Assembly (NCBI RefSeq): GCF_022440845.1
Contig: NZ_JAKNTO010000001.1
Coordinates: 1,736,001-1,800,000, forward strand
Reading direction: 5' to 3'
Length of the DNA: 64,000 nucleotides
From: Ruminococcus sp. OA3
Lineage (GTDB): Bacteria > Bacillota > Clostridia > Lachnospirales > Lachnospiraceae
Each line of letters begins with the position of its first letter. The first letter of the stretch is position 1. The translations under genes and the position numbers were made by a program. Below the pieces are notes generated by a model, which saw only the letters and a program-made list of their open reading frames with translations, was not told the DNA's origin and did no database searches. This document shows positions 32,657 through 41,465 of the stretch, in pieces.

Positions 32657-34732
32657 ATGGCAGAGAATTTAAAACGCGGTAATTTATCAATCGACAGCGA
32701 TAATATTTTTCCGATTATTAAAAAATGGCTGTATTCCGATCACGACATTTTTGTACGTGAGATGATTTCAAACGGATGTGATGCCATCACAAAGCTGAAG
32801 AAGCTTGAAATTATGGGTGAATACACATTTCCGGATGATTATAAATGCAAGATTGATGTTATCGTAAACCCGGAGAAGAAGACTCTGAAATTTATCGACA
32901 GCGGACTCGGTATGACAGAGGAAGAAGTCGAGGAATATATCACTCAGATCGCATTTTCAGGGGCGACACAGTTTCTGGAAAAATATAAGGACAAGACGAA
33001 TGAAGACCAGATCATCGGACATTTTGGACTTGGATTTTATTCTGCATTTATGGTGGCAGATAATGTGCATATTGATACGTTGTCTTTCAAAGAAGGTGCA
33101 AAACCGGTACACTGGGAGTGTGACGGCGGCGTAGAGTATGAGATTGGTGAGGGTGACAAACAGACTGTAGGAACCGAGATCACACTGTTCCTGAATGAAG
33201 AGAGCCTGGAATTCGCAAATGAATACCGGATGCGTGAAGTCATAGAAAAATACTGCTCCTTCATGCCGGTAGAAATCTTTTTGTCCAAGGAAAATGCTGA
33301 GCAGGAATATGAGACGATCGAGGAGTCAGAATTAAGAGAAGATGATGTGATCGTAGAGCGTATCCATGAGGAAGCAAAGACAGAGGAACAGGAAAATGAA
33401 GACGGCGAGAAAGAAATCGTAGAAATCTCTCCTGCCCGTGACATGGTGAAGATAAACAAACGTCCGGTATCCCTGAGTGATACACAGCCGCTCTGGATGA
33501 AACATCCGAATGACTGTACAGATGACGAGTATAAAGAATTCTACCGGAAAGTATTTATGGATTATAAAGAGCCGCTGTTCTGGATTCATCTGAACACGGA
33601 CTATCCGTTTAACTTAAAAGGAATTCTGTACTTCCCGAAGATCAATACAGAATACGATTCCATTGAGGGAACCATCAAACTGTACAACAATCAGGTGTTT
33701 ATCGCAGACAATATTAAAGAAGTTATTCCGGAATTCCTGATGCTGCTAAAAGGTGTTATCGACTGTCCGGACCTGCCGCTCAATGTATCCAGAAGCGCGC
33801 TGCAGAACGATGGATTTGTTAAGAAGATTTCTGAATATATCAGCAAAAAAGTTGCGGATAAACTGACCGGCATGTGCAAGACAGACCGTGAAGCCTATGA
33901 AAAATGCTGGGATGACATCAGTCCGTTCATCAAGTTCGGATGCATCAAAGAGACAAAATTCTCAGAGAAAATGATGGACTATATCCTCTACAAAAACCTG
34001 GACGGCAAATACCTCACGCTCGCTGACTGCATCGAGGAGAATAAGAAGCCGGAAGAGGAAAAGACAGATGAGGCAGCCGAAGAGACAGTAGAAGAGACGA
34101 CGGAGGAAAACAAAGATTCCGAAGAGAAGAAGGAAGCTGAGAAGACAAATATTTTCTATGTGACGGATGAGGTACAGCAGAGCCAGTATATCAATATGTT
34201 CCGAAAGGAAGGAAAAGATGCCGTTGTCCTGAAACACAACATCGATTCTGCGTTCATCTCTCATGTTGAGCAGGTGAAAGAGGAAGTCCATTTCCAGAGG
34301 ATCGATGCAGACCTGACAGAGGACTTTAAAGAGGGTGACAGTGAAGAACTGAAGGAAGTGGCAGAGTCCCTTACCGAAATGTTCAAGAAAGCTCTGAATG
34401 TAGAGAAACTTGATATCAAAGCAGAAAAGCTGAAAGATGACAGTGTCTCTGCAATGATGACACTCTCCGAGGAAAACCGCCGGATGCAGGATATGATGAA
34501 GATGTACGGTATGGATTCCAGCATGTTCGGAGGCGGAAACGAGACACTCGTGCTCAACGTAAACCATCCGCTGGTGTCCTACATTATGGACCACAGAGAG
34601 GACGAGAATACAGATATGATCTGTGAGCAGCTGTATGATATGGCGATGCTCAGCCACAAACAGCTTTCCCCGGAACAGATGACGAAGTTCCTGGAGAGAA
34701 GCAATAAGATCATGATGCTGCTGACGAAATAA
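32657..34732 (+). CDS. htpG: Hsp90-family chaperone HtpG
   Basis: This 691-residue chaperone has the GHKL ATPase domain (FVREMISNGCDAITKLKKLE, DSGLGMTEEE, GHFGLGFYSAFMVADNV), then the middle domain (LPLNVSRSALQND) and C-terminal dimer domain (NHPLVSYIMDH). It folds client proteins under stress. It is longer than E. coli HtpG because of acidic inserts near residues 240-270 and 470-510. ATG 32657 is chosen for AAAGGAGTG upstream; an earlier TTG at 32633 is unlikely. It is controlled by the CIRCE element. Confidence 0.95.
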   Translation: MAENLKRGNLSIDSDNIFPIIKKWLYSDHDIFVREMISNGCDAITKLKKLEIMGEYTFPDDYKCKIDVIVNPEKKTLKFIDSGLGMTEEEVEEYITQIAFSGATQFLEKYKDKTNEDQIIGHFGLGFYSAFMVADNVHIDTLSFKEGAKPVHWECDGGVEYEIGEGDKQTVGTEITLFLNEESLEFANEYRMREVIEKYCSFMPVEIFLSKENAEQEYETIEESELREDDVIVERIHEEAKTEEQENEDGEKEIVEISPARDMVKINKRPVSLSDTQPLWMKHPNDCTDDEYKEFYRKVFMDYKEPLFWIHLNTDYPFNLKGILYFPKINTEYDSIEGTIKLYNNQVFIADNIKEVIPEFLMLLKGVIDCPDLPLNVSRSALQNDGFVKKISEYISKKVADKLTGMCKTDREAYEKCWDDISPFIKFGCIKETKFSEKMMDYILYKNLDGKYLTLADCIEENKKPEEEKTDEAAEETVEETTEENKDSEEKKEAEKTNIFYVTDEVQQSQYINMFRKEGKDAVVLKHNIDSAFISHVEQVKEEVHFQRIDADLTEDFKEGDSEELKEVAESLTEMFKKALNVEKLDIKAEKLKDDSVSAMMTLSEENRRMQDMMKMYGMDSSMFGGGNETLVLNVNHPLVSYIMDHREDENTDMICEQLYDMAMLSHKQLSPEQMTKFLERSNKIMMLLTK

Positions 34733-34757
34733 ACAGTCAGCCTGTGAGATAAAACAG

Positions 34758-34804
34758 AGATACCCCTGCGCAGTCGGTTTTTGCCGTCCTGAGCGGGGGT
34801 ATCT
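34758..34804 (+). terminator. Terminator-like hairpin after htpG
   Basis: AGATACCCC pairs with GGGGTATCT, with further imperfect pairing toward a loop containing TTTTT. It lies 26 bp after the htpG stop and before the convergent sugar isomerase gene. There is no strong T-run after it, so efficiency is uncertain. Confidence 0.5.
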
Positions 34805-34840
34805 GCAATGAAATATGGAAATACGCCAGCGTAATCTTCT

Positions 34841-35779
34841 CTATCTGCTGATAGTCTGGCGGAGCGCATCTATGGAGGTAGCGACTCCGGCCTCCACAGA
34901 CATGGTCAGGTCTTCCATTTCCAGGGAGACATCTCCGTGGTACCCGAGCATACTGAGAACAGAGAAAAACTCTTTCCACCATGCCAGATCCTGCCCGCAG
35001 CCGACGGCAACATAGTTCCACATGCGCTCGGCAGTCTCTGTAACCGGACGGGGATCCAAAAGTCCGTTAACATCGGATGTACCCCGCTCAATACGGGCAT
35101 CTTTGCCGTGTACGTGGAAAATGCAGCCTTTCAGAGCTCTCGCGGCGGCGATCGGATCCGCGCCCAGCACAATCATATGGGAGGGGTCCAGGTTGATACC
35201 GATCATCGGGTCCGTTGCATTTCTAAGTTTCAGCAGCGTCTCTGCAGACCATACCATGGTTCCCGGGAATTCTTCTATCGCAATCTGCTCCACACCGCAC
35301 CTTTTACAGTGATCGGCATATTCCTTCCAGAACTCGATCGTTACGTTCCACTGATATTGATAGGCTGGTGCCATGAAGGCTGGCCAGGATATCGTGGATG
35401 TGATCCAGTTTGGCGTCGTGTCCTTTTCATTGCCGGCGGGAAGACCAGCCATGGCAACGATCTTTTTCACCCCCAGTTTTCCGGCAAGTTCTGCACACTG
35501 ATACATGGATTTTTTATACTCTTCTCCGGTAGCAGACGGCCAGAGCGGGTTGCAGGATGTGTTGAGGGCAGAAATCCGCATACCCCGTGATTCCAGCTCT
35601 TTTTTAAAGGTGCTCAGTTTCTCAGCGTCGGATAACAGCTCCTCTGTGTTGCAGTGCTTTCTGGCGCCCCAGCCTCCGGCGGTCATCTCAACGGCGTCAA
35701 TGCCCATGGATTTTACTTTATCCAGCATATCGGTATAGCCAAGATCAGCAAATACATCAGTACAAATTGCAAGTTCCAT
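34841..35779 (-). CDS. Sugar phosphate isomerase/epimerase-like TIM barrel protein
   Basis: A 312-residue protein of the xylose isomerase-like/AP endonuclease 2 fold, starting MELAICTDVFADLGYTDMLD. Likely metal-binding residues occur in IEEFPGTMVW, INLDPSHMIVLGADP and FHVHGKDARI, and in DVSLEMEDL near the end. Family members epimerise or isomerise sugars, often inositols or keto-sugars. It is encoded 28 bp downstream of the Gfo/Idh/MocA gene, and the two commonly work together in sugar or inositol catabolism. The exact substrate is unknown. Confidence 0.85.
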   Translation of the reverse strand: MELAICTDVFADLGYTDMLDKVKSMGIDAVEMTAGGWGARKHCNTEELLSDAEKLSTFKKELESRGMRISALNTSCNPLWPSATGEEYKKSMYQCAELAGKLGVKKIVAMAGLPAGNEKDTTPNWITSTISWPAFMAPAYQYQWNVTIEFWKEYADHCKRCGVEQIAIEEFPGTMVWSAETLLKLRNATDPMIGINLDPSHMIVLGADPIAAARALKGCIFHVHGKDARIERGTSDVNGLLDPRPVTETAERMWNYVAVGCGQDLAWWKEFFSVLSMLGYHGDVSLEMEDLTMSVEAGVATSIDALRQTISR

Positions 35780-35807
35780 TTAGTTGTTCCTCCTGAATTT
35801 TATGAGT

Positions 35808-36992
35808 TTAATCCTGGAAATCCACCCAGACTCCGCCTTTGTCGGCGGATTCCACGCATTTTGTCACCCAGCGGATGCCTTCGATGCCGGCATTGATATC
35901 GGGATAAACCAGATTTTTTAACGTTTCTTCATCGCCGTTGTCTTTTGCGTTCATAGCGATGGCAAATTTCAGATAAATGTTGGACCAGCTCTCCGGCAGA
36001 CCCTCTGCGTGGAGTGCTCCCAGACGTTCATCGGCGTTGCACTCATCATAGAGATACGGCATAGCGCGGATCAGTTTGCGGATCGGTTCCCCCTGAACCT
36101 GGTACAGCAGTTCATTCGGCTGATTATCGGAGAACTCCACGGAAGCTTTGGAGCCTACGATCCGGATCCGGTGTCCGTCCATGCAGCCGGCATCTACGGC
36201 TGATGCCCACATACGTCCTACAGCTCCATTTTCATAGCGCATCAATACATAGGCATTGTCTTCCAGCGGTGCACGGGAGCCAACGAAGCTCTGCCGGTCG
36301 CACAGCAGCTGTTTTAGCTTTAATTCCGGGCAGATTAGCTCTGACATATAGAAGGTATGGGTGGACAGGTCACCCAGTACGAAAGAAGGTCCTGACTTCT
36401 CAGGGTCGACACGCCATTTCTGCCCTTCCGCCTTTCTGTCACCTATCTCGTCACAGGCAAATCCATGTGTATAGCGGAGTTCTACCATATGGATATCACC
36501 CAGATCACCATTCTGAACCATCTGGCGCATCTGCAGGAGCAGCTGGCTTCCGGAAAAACCGTACGTCACACCCACGATCTTATTCATTTTTTCTGCCAGT
36601 GCCTTGATCTCTTCCCCCTGTTCCACTTTAAAGAACAGCGGCTTTTCACAGATTACATGAAGCCCGGCTTCAAGGGCAGCCTTTGCGATTTCAAAATGTG
36701 TAAAGTTTGGCGTAGCGATGGATACGGCTTCGATGCCATCCGGTCGTTTTGCTTCCTCCTTAAATAGAGTCTTATAATCCGGATACAGGCGGTCTTCGGG
36801 TATGCCCAGGTTTTTTCCAAAGTCCATACAGCGATCGTAATCAACATCGAACGCACCTGCTACCAGTTGAAATGCAGTGTTATCTCTCAGGGCGCCTAGA
36901 CGGTGTTTGTAGCCGACCCCTCCGGTACGTCCGCCGCCTACCATAGCCCAGCGATAAGGTCTGGGAATCTTTTTTTCTCCATTTAACATCAT
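35808..36992 (-). CDS. Gfo/Idh/MocA family oxidoreductase
   Basis: A 394-residue NAD(P)-dependent sugar oxidoreductase. The Rossmann motif is AMVGGGRTGGVG near residue 16, the catalytic lysine motif is HVICEKPLFFKVEQGEE, and a substrate-binding domain follows. ATG 36992 is chosen over 37013 because AAAGGAG lies directly before it. It oxidises or reduces a sugar or cyclitol hydroxyl and is co-transcribed with the isomerase. It is divergent from an AraC regulator. Confidence 0.88.
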   Translation of the reverse strand: MMLNGEKKIPRPYRWAMVGGGRTGGVGYKHRLGALRDNTAFQLVAGAFDVDYDRCMDFGKNLGIPEDRLYPDYKTLFKEEAKRPDGIEAVSIATPNFTHFEIAKAALEAGLHVICEKPLFFKVEQGEEIKALAEKMNKIVGVTYGFSGSQLLLQMRQMVQNGDLGDIHMVELRYTHGFACDEIGDRKAEGQKWRVDPEKSGPSFVLGDLSTHTFYMSELICPELKLKQLLCDRQSFVGSRAPLEDNAYVLMRYENGAVGRMWASAVDAGCMDGHRIRIVGSKASVEFSDNQPNELLYQVQGEPIRKLIRAMPYLYDECNADERLGALHAEGLPESWSNIYLKFAIAMNAKDNGDEETLKNLVYPDINAGIEGIRWVTKCVESADKGGVWVDFQD

Positions 36993-37074
36993 ATTCACTC
37001 CTTTATAATTCATTTACATTGTTTTTTGATTAAGATAAAAGGATCTTACTTTTTTACGCGCGATAAAGTCAAAT

Positions 37075-37104
37075 TAGACAAGAAATAGCTAAAAAATTTG
37101 TCTA
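37075..37104. promoter_or_regulatory. Inverted repeat between Gfo/Idh/MocA and AraC genes
   Basis: TAGACAA and TTGTCTA form an inverted repeat with a 16-base gap in the divergent intergenic region (36993-37215), which is AT-rich. It could be the operator of the AraC-type regulator encoded to the right. No other gene is seen in this stretch. Confidence 0.4.
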
Positions 37105-37215
37105 TTTTGTTTATTTCCTTTACTGTGATTGTATTATAAACTATAAAAAAACAAGAGTAAACAATAGCAGTTGCTTTAAAATTCGTCATTCTTGCTTTTT
37201 GAAAGGAGGGATTTC

Positions 37216-38064
37216 ATGAAGAGTGTGGATCCGGGGATTCAGGCACAGTCTGTCTGCTTTTCTTTTACGCCATCCGAACTGGCGAGGGAGCTTTATTTTT
37301 ACCCTACCTGGTGCGGCCATTATTTCTGCAACTCGAATTATTTTATTCGGAGAGAAAGTTATCCGCCGATTCTGATTGCCTATGTGCGCAAAGGACAGTT
37401 TCATGTGGAGTATCGTGATCAGGTATTTGATGCAGAGAAGGGGGATGTGGTGCTTCTGGACTGTACAGAACCGCATTACTATCAGGCATTTAACGGGCTT
37501 GAATTTCTGTATATGCATTTTGACGGTTCGAATTCGCACGAGATCTGTCAAAATATCCTGGACAAGGCAGGACCACTGATACGGCAGGAGAGTAATGCGC
37601 AGATTGGTCTGCTGCTTTATAATATGATTAAGTTTCATATGGATGGAGGGATTGAGCACATGATACACAGCTCGGCGAGAATTTACAGGATATTTGAATA
37701 TTTGCTGACGCCGGATTTGGAACCGGAGGAGAGTGACAATCCCATCGATCGGTCGATCCGGTACATCCGCGCCAATTACGGGGAAGAGCTCACGCTGAAT
37801 GACCTGGCAGCTGTGGCGAATCTGAGTGCTTATTACTATGCACACAGTTTTAAAGAGCGGACGGGATATTCACCGATAGAATTTCTCACCAATACGCGGC
37901 TTGAGCAGACGAAGATACTTCTTGCACGCACTACGAAAACTGTGACGGAGATCGCATATGAGGTGGGGTACGCATCCAGCACCAGTCTGATCAATATGTT
38001 TATCAAAAAGACCGGCATCACGCCGAAACAATACCGGAGGGCGAATCAAAGCCCGCAGATATAA
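37216..38064 (+). CDS. AraC-family transcription regulator
   Basis: A 282-residue regulator with an N-terminal cupin (LIAYVRKGQFHVEYRDQVF, LDCTEPHYYQAFNGLEFLYM). A C-terminal AraC DNA-binding domain follows (LNDLAAVANLSAYYYAHSFK; VTEIAYEVGYASSTSLINMF). The start at 37216 follows AAAGGAGGG. Divergent orientation suggests it controls the Gfo/Idh/MocA-isomerase operon in response to a sugar. A strong hairpin follows the stop. Confidence 0.88.
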   Translation: MKSVDPGIQAQSVCFSFTPSELARELYFYPTWCGHYFCNSNYFIRRESYPPILIAYVRKGQFHVEYRDQVFDAEKGDVVLLDCTEPHYYQAFNGLEFLYMHFDGSNSHEICQNILDKAGPLIRQESNAQIGLLLYNMIKFHMDGGIEHMIHSSARIYRIFEYLLTPDLEPEESDNPIDRSIRYIRANYGEELTLNDLAAVANLSAYYYAHSFKERTGYSPIEFLTNTRLEQTKILLARTTKTVTEIAYEVGYASSTSLINMFIKKTGITPKQYRRANQSPQI

Positions 38065-38104
38065 AATAACTGCTCTGAAAGTTTTCATTCAGAGCAGTTA
38101 TTTT
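38065..38104 (+). terminator. Intrinsic terminator after AraC gene
   Basis: AATAACTGCTCTGAA pairs perfectly with TTCAGAGCAGTTATT across an eight-base loop and is followed by TT, right after the stop codon. It serves the AraC gene and may also protect against the convergent DUF2284 gene. Confidence 0.8.
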
Positions 38105-38131
38105 ATGTTTGATATCCACATTTGACACGTG

Positions 38132-38683
38132 TCACGGAAGCAGCAGGCCGCATACCAGCACAAAATGGTGAGGAAGTTTGCCTTCTTCCATCCATTCCAG
38201 ATTGAGACCCAGAAGTTTCTCAATCGTCAGTCCGACATTACCGCCAAGAGATTCGATGGAGTAACGCATCATCTCCGGATTCAGACAGGATTTGCCGGTC
38301 GGTTTGGTACACTGAGGGCACAGATGACAGCTTCCGGCAGAAAGACTGATACTGCCGGGATTCAGCTTTTCCGCTCGCAGCAGCTCATCACTCAGCTTCT
38401 GTTTTTCGGCTGGCAGTATCTTATCCAGAAGATCTTTTTGTTCTTCCGGGGTATAAGTTTTTGTCAGATATTCGTCATTAAATGTGATCTTGGTTGCCAG
38501 CAGACGGAAAGTTTTATAGCGGTTCCAGTATTTCAGAACATCGAAGTCATACGAAGGGCAGGACCACACACGGTCATAATTGGGACAGGCCTTGCAGGCT
38601 TCCAAAAATGTGGGAACATCCACAAATCCCTCCAGGTATTCTGGTACCGATATCGTTGCTTCATGGCGTGATGTTGTATACAT
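38132..38683 (-). CDS. DUF2284-type predicted metal-binding protein
   Basis: A 183-residue protein from ATG 38683, behind CGGAGG. Cysteines are placed as in DUF2284: CKACPNYDRVWSCPSYDF near residue 30 and CHLCPQCTKPTGKSCLNPE near residue 120. These probably bind iron-sulfur or another metal. The family is common in anaerobes, but the role is not known. The longer frame to 38791 lacks a ribosome binding site. A hairpin at 38812-38851 separates it from the genes to its right. Confidence 0.8.
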   Translation of the reverse strand: MYTTSRHEATISVPEYLEGFVDVPTFLEACKACPNYDRVWSCPSYDFDVLKYWNRYKTFRLLATKITFNDEYLTKTYTPEEQKDLLDKILPAEKQKLSDELLRAEKLNPGSISLSAGSCHLCPQCTKPTGKSCLNPEMMRYSIESLGGNVGLTIEKLLGLNLEWMEEGKLPHHFVLVCGLLLP

Positions 38684-38811
38684 ATGATTGATACCTCCGT
38701 TTTCTTTTACTATAACACAGATTTTGTGGATGTGACTATGTAAGTTGTGAAAGCGAGTCAGGAAAGTGGGAAGAGCAGAAGTATGAGACAATTAACCTGC
38801 AGACAGCAAAC

Positions 38812-38851
38812 ACCGGGAAGATATCGTCCATCAGGACCATATCTTCCCGGT
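38812..38851 (-). terminator. Hairpin downstream of the BlaI-BlaR1 operon
   Basis: ACCGGGAAGATAT pairs perfectly with ATATCTTCCCGGT across a 14-base loop. It lies about 30 bp beyond the stop of the last gene of the minus-strand operon. No clear T-run follows, so it is a probable terminator only. Confidence 0.55.
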
Positions 38852-38883
38852 ATGAAGAAGGGAAGAGTAACCAGAATTATGTA

Positions 38884-39126
38884 TTAGCAGCGAATCCAGT
38901 CGCCGACCCATTGCTTTTTAGTATAATTGTAGAGACGCATATAGCAAACCCCGTTGACATTTTTATACCTCCAGTCAATAATATCGGCGCGTGGGGTAAT
39001 GTTTTCAGGGGAGTCAGTACTTTCTGTTATATGAACGGAAGGGACGTTTGTTTCGCCTGCAAAGGTTATTAAAGTTGTATTAAAAGTTAACAAGAACAAC
39101 ATACCAACAATTATTAATTTTTTCAT
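38884..39126 (-). CDS. Small secreted protein downstream of blaR1-like gene
   Basis: An 80-residue protein with a signal peptide (MKKLIIVGMLFLLTFNTTLI, ending near TFAGE). The mature part ends in an aromatic segment, DWRYKNVNGVCYMRLYNYTK then WVGDWIRC. The ATG overlaps the stop of the BlaR1-like gene by four bases, so it is the third gene of that operon. It may be a surface signal or an inhibitor sensed by the metalloprotease. No established family was recalled. Confidence 0.7.
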   Translation of the reverse strand: MKKLIIVGMLFLLTFNTTLITFAGETNVPSVHITESTDSPENITPRADIIDWRYKNVNGVCYMRLYNYTKKQWVGDWIRC

Positions 39127-40265
39127 CTCAATACCTCATTTTCTTTTGTGTAAATAGGATAATCTTTAAAATTATCTCTATAAGGGTTAGAAACATTACC
39201 TAAATATACATCACCTGAATAAAAATCGTACAGATTATCATCAAGTTTTATAAAATAACATTTTTCAGGAATGATTTTCATCGATTCTTCTTCAGCTGTT
39301 GGGCTTATAGAATATGACTCAAAAATAAAGAGCGTTGATAACAAAAGCAACATAGAACATATAATGATAAGTCCAAAACCATGCCTCTTTTTTCTGTCAT
39401 CAATAATATAGTATGCCCTATACAATAAGCTATCCAGTCTGGCATTACTAAAAGTCAGCAACAAATTAGAAGATTGAAACTGCTGTACCTGATGTTTGTG
39501 AATGCGGGTCAGGCATTCGAGATATGCAATCCGCTTCTCTGCATCCAGATTCTCAATGACCGTATCGTCAGCTTTTAATTCAGTCAGAGCAGAAAGCTCT
39601 TTCTTTAAAATCCACATCAGTGGATTCCACCAGTAAACTGCAGATAATATCTCAAAACACAATTTCCATAGCAGATCATGTCTGTAATAATGGTCTAATT
39701 CATGGGTCAGGATATAGCGCAGTTCCTCATCCTCAAAAGCAAGATCTGGCAGAAGAATCACCGGACGGATAAAACCGGTCAGTGCAGGCGTCGCTATATG
39801 TGGTGTCTGAACGATGCGGACTTGTGTGTTGTCATTCCGTTCTCTTTGTACCGCCTTTAATATCATTGAAACCTGTGTACTGTTCAGAGTTGGAAGGAAC
39901 CTGATAAGTCTTTGCAATTTCCTGTGCCCTGAAATAATTTGGAAAAGGAAACATAAAGTTCCGGAAATCCATACCGTGAGCAGTATCTGGTATAAGTAAA
40001 CTGATATGCCGCCAGGCAGTGAAAAGGGACGTTCAAACAACCAGCTAAATAAAAACGGCAGAGCTACTTTAGATGGAAATGTAATGGTGTAAAAGAATTC
40101 AAGTGGGAACAGCATGCGAATTCCAATAAATGCTGTAAAAAGAAGTAAAACATTGAGCCCGAATCTGGACAGAGGAGATTTACTTCTCAAAAGTATAGCA
40201 AGAAAAAGAACCATCACATTTGCTGCGGCAAAGGCTGCCAAAAATGAAGAGAAGGAAAGAATCAA
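39123..40265 (-). CDS. BlaR1/MecR1-like M56 membrane metallopeptidase
   Basis: A 380-residue membrane protein. It has about four transmembrane helices, with the zinc protease motif HELDHYYRHD (HExxH) between helices, in YILTHELDHYYRHDLLWKL. The C-terminus after the last helix (about 300) is only 65-80 residues, much shorter than the penicillin-binding sensor of true BlaR1. It therefore senses something other than beta-lactam. It would cleave or trigger cleavage of the BlaI-type repressor encoded just upstream. Confidence 0.88.
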   Translation of the reverse strand: MILSFSSFLAAFAAANVMVLFLAILLRSKSPLSRFGLNVLLLFTAFIGIRMLFPLEFFYTITFPSKVALPFLFSWLFERPFSLPGGISVYLYQILLTVWISGTLCFLFQIISGHRKLQRLIRFLPTLNSTQVSMILKAVQRERNDNTQVRIVQTPHIATPALTGFIRPVILLPDLAFEDEELRYILTHELDHYYRHDLLWKLCFEILSAVYWWNPLMWILKKELSALTELKADDTVIENLDAEKRIAYLECLTRIHKHQVQQFQSSNLLLTFSNARLDSLLYRAYYIIDDRKKRHGFGLIIICSMLLLLSTLFIFESYSISPTAEEESMKIIPEKCYFIKLDDNLYDFYSGDVYLGNVSNPYRDNFKDYPIYTKENEVLR

Positions 40266-40269
40266 AAAA

Positions 40270-40647
40270 TCACCTCTTCTTAAGTTTTTTCCTTTGTTCC
40301 TGAATTATTTGCTCCAGCTCATTCAGCATATTTTCATTTTTTTCTTTCTTGACCAGTGAGGCGGCATAACCATAAGGTGTCAGTACCGTATCTTCCAGCT
40401 GGGAGTTGATATAATCCTCGTGTGTCAACAGCGGTTCGTAAGAGCGGGTCAGTACCGTTCCGTGGTAGATGATATCTGCTACCTTGATGTAAGATTTCTT
40501 CAGCAGGTTTTTTAAAGCCGCCTGAACGGTATTAACACTTAGTTCCGGATTAATTGCCGGAATGTCGGTGGCTGCCAGCGGCTTGTCTGAATTCCACAGG
40601 ACTACCATTACTTCCGTTTCACGATTGCTTAATTTTATTTTTTTCAT
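40270..40647 (-). CDS. BlaI/MecI-family repressor
   Basis: A 125-residue winged-helix repressor. It begins MKKIKLSNRETEVMVVLWNS and has LSVNTVQAALKNLLKKSYIK as recognition and wing, and a helical dimer tail. It lies four bases upstream of the BlaR1-like gene in one operon. By family analogy it represses its own operon and nearby genes until cleaved. The start has GGAGGTCCCC upstream. Confidence 0.9.
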   Translation of the reverse strand: MKKIKLSNRETEVMVVLWNSDKPLAATDIPAINPELSVNTVQAALKNLLKKSYIKVADIIYHGTVLTRSYEPLLTHEDYINSQLEDTVLTPYGYAASLVKKEKNENMLNELEQIIQEQRKKLKKR

Positions 40648-40781
40648 GGGGACCTCCTTTGTTCTATATTATAATATTTAAATACCGTAAAGTCAACTGC
40701 AAAACACTCTTAAAATCCCGGATAAATTTATCGATAAAAAAGTACAGACAAATTAAAAATAAATTAGTCAGTATAAAAATA

Positions 40782-40813
40782 TTGACAAAAAAAGAATATT
40801 AATGCATAATATT
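40782..40813 (+). promoter_or_regulatory. Promoter with overlapping near-palindrome for the 40924 gene
   Basis: TTGACA (40782-40787) and CATAAT (40805-40810) are spaced 17 bp. The -10 box lies within AATATTAATGCATAATATT, an approximate palindrome at 40795-40813 that could be a repressor site, perhaps for the BlaI-type protein encoded divergently. The rest of 40648-40781 holds no gene. Confidence 0.55.
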
Positions 40814-40923
40814 AGTAATTATTAGGGGTTGGAACGAAAATATAGAATAAAAAATATAATAAATATACAGTTTTGATATCAAAGAGATAAGCATACATAT
40901 CATTTAAGAACAGGGGGAAACGT

Positions 40924-41262
40924 ATGATGAGAAAAAGATGTATCGCATTTTTGTTGGTATTAACAATGGTTTTAGCGGTGCCGGTATCGGTGTCAGCTGG
41001 TACAAGCAGTAGTTACTATAATGGAAAAAAAGTAACGGCTAATTGTGGCACTAAAAGTTCATGGCATCAGGTTACCGGAGGATCCTATCCTAAGGCAACA
41101 GGGAGATTTAGATATGTCTACAGTGCACAAACGAAGACACAATCGACGAATGGAACTGCTTATTCTTCGTATTGGTATGGAAGTATTAGTCCGGGAGCAG
41201 TAACAAACCCAGTGAATGCTACAACAACCTATAGTGGTTTTACTGTTACGGCAGGAGCATAA
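40924..41262 (+). CDS. Small secreted protein of unknown function
   Basis: A 112-residue protein with a clear signal peptide (RKRCIAFLLVLTMVLAVPVS, cleaved near VSA-GTSS). The mature part is rich in Ser, Thr, Tyr and Gly with one Cys, and looks beta-rich (GRFRYVYSAQTKTQ, SYWYGSISPG). This recalls small exported bacteriocin-like or wall-associated proteins, but no family was recognised. It is divergent from the BlaI/BlaR1 operon and precedes the lipoprotein-ABC-VanRS operon. Confidence 0.65.
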   Translation: MMRKRCIAFLLVLTMVLAVPVSVSAGTSSSYYNGKKVTANCGTKSSWHQVTGGSYPKATGRFRYVYSAQTKTQSTNGTAYSSYWYGSISPGAVTNPVNATTTYSGFTVTAGA

Positions 41263-41465
41263 AACAACGTTAAAGGCGTTTGGATAGCGTATAAATAAAT
41301 GACAGGGTCTTATCTCTTTGATATATTAAATGTACTCACTAAATGATTATTATTTATGCCCGCTATACGCAGTAGAGATTGATTTGCCACCAATTTGGGC
41401 AGGGACAACATATATCGCCCGGGGCTCATGGCTGCTGTTTTAATCAATATGAGAGGGGAGAGGGT

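Noticed and set aside
33962-34657. 231-codon minus-strand frame inside htpG
   Set aside because: It is an antisense shadow of the acidic Glu-rich region of HtpG, giving Leu/Phe-rich nonsense.
37186-37845. 219-codon minus-strand frame under the second AraC gene
   Set aside because: The plus-strand AraC regulator has clear domain motifs and a strong ribosome site; the antisense frame has neither.
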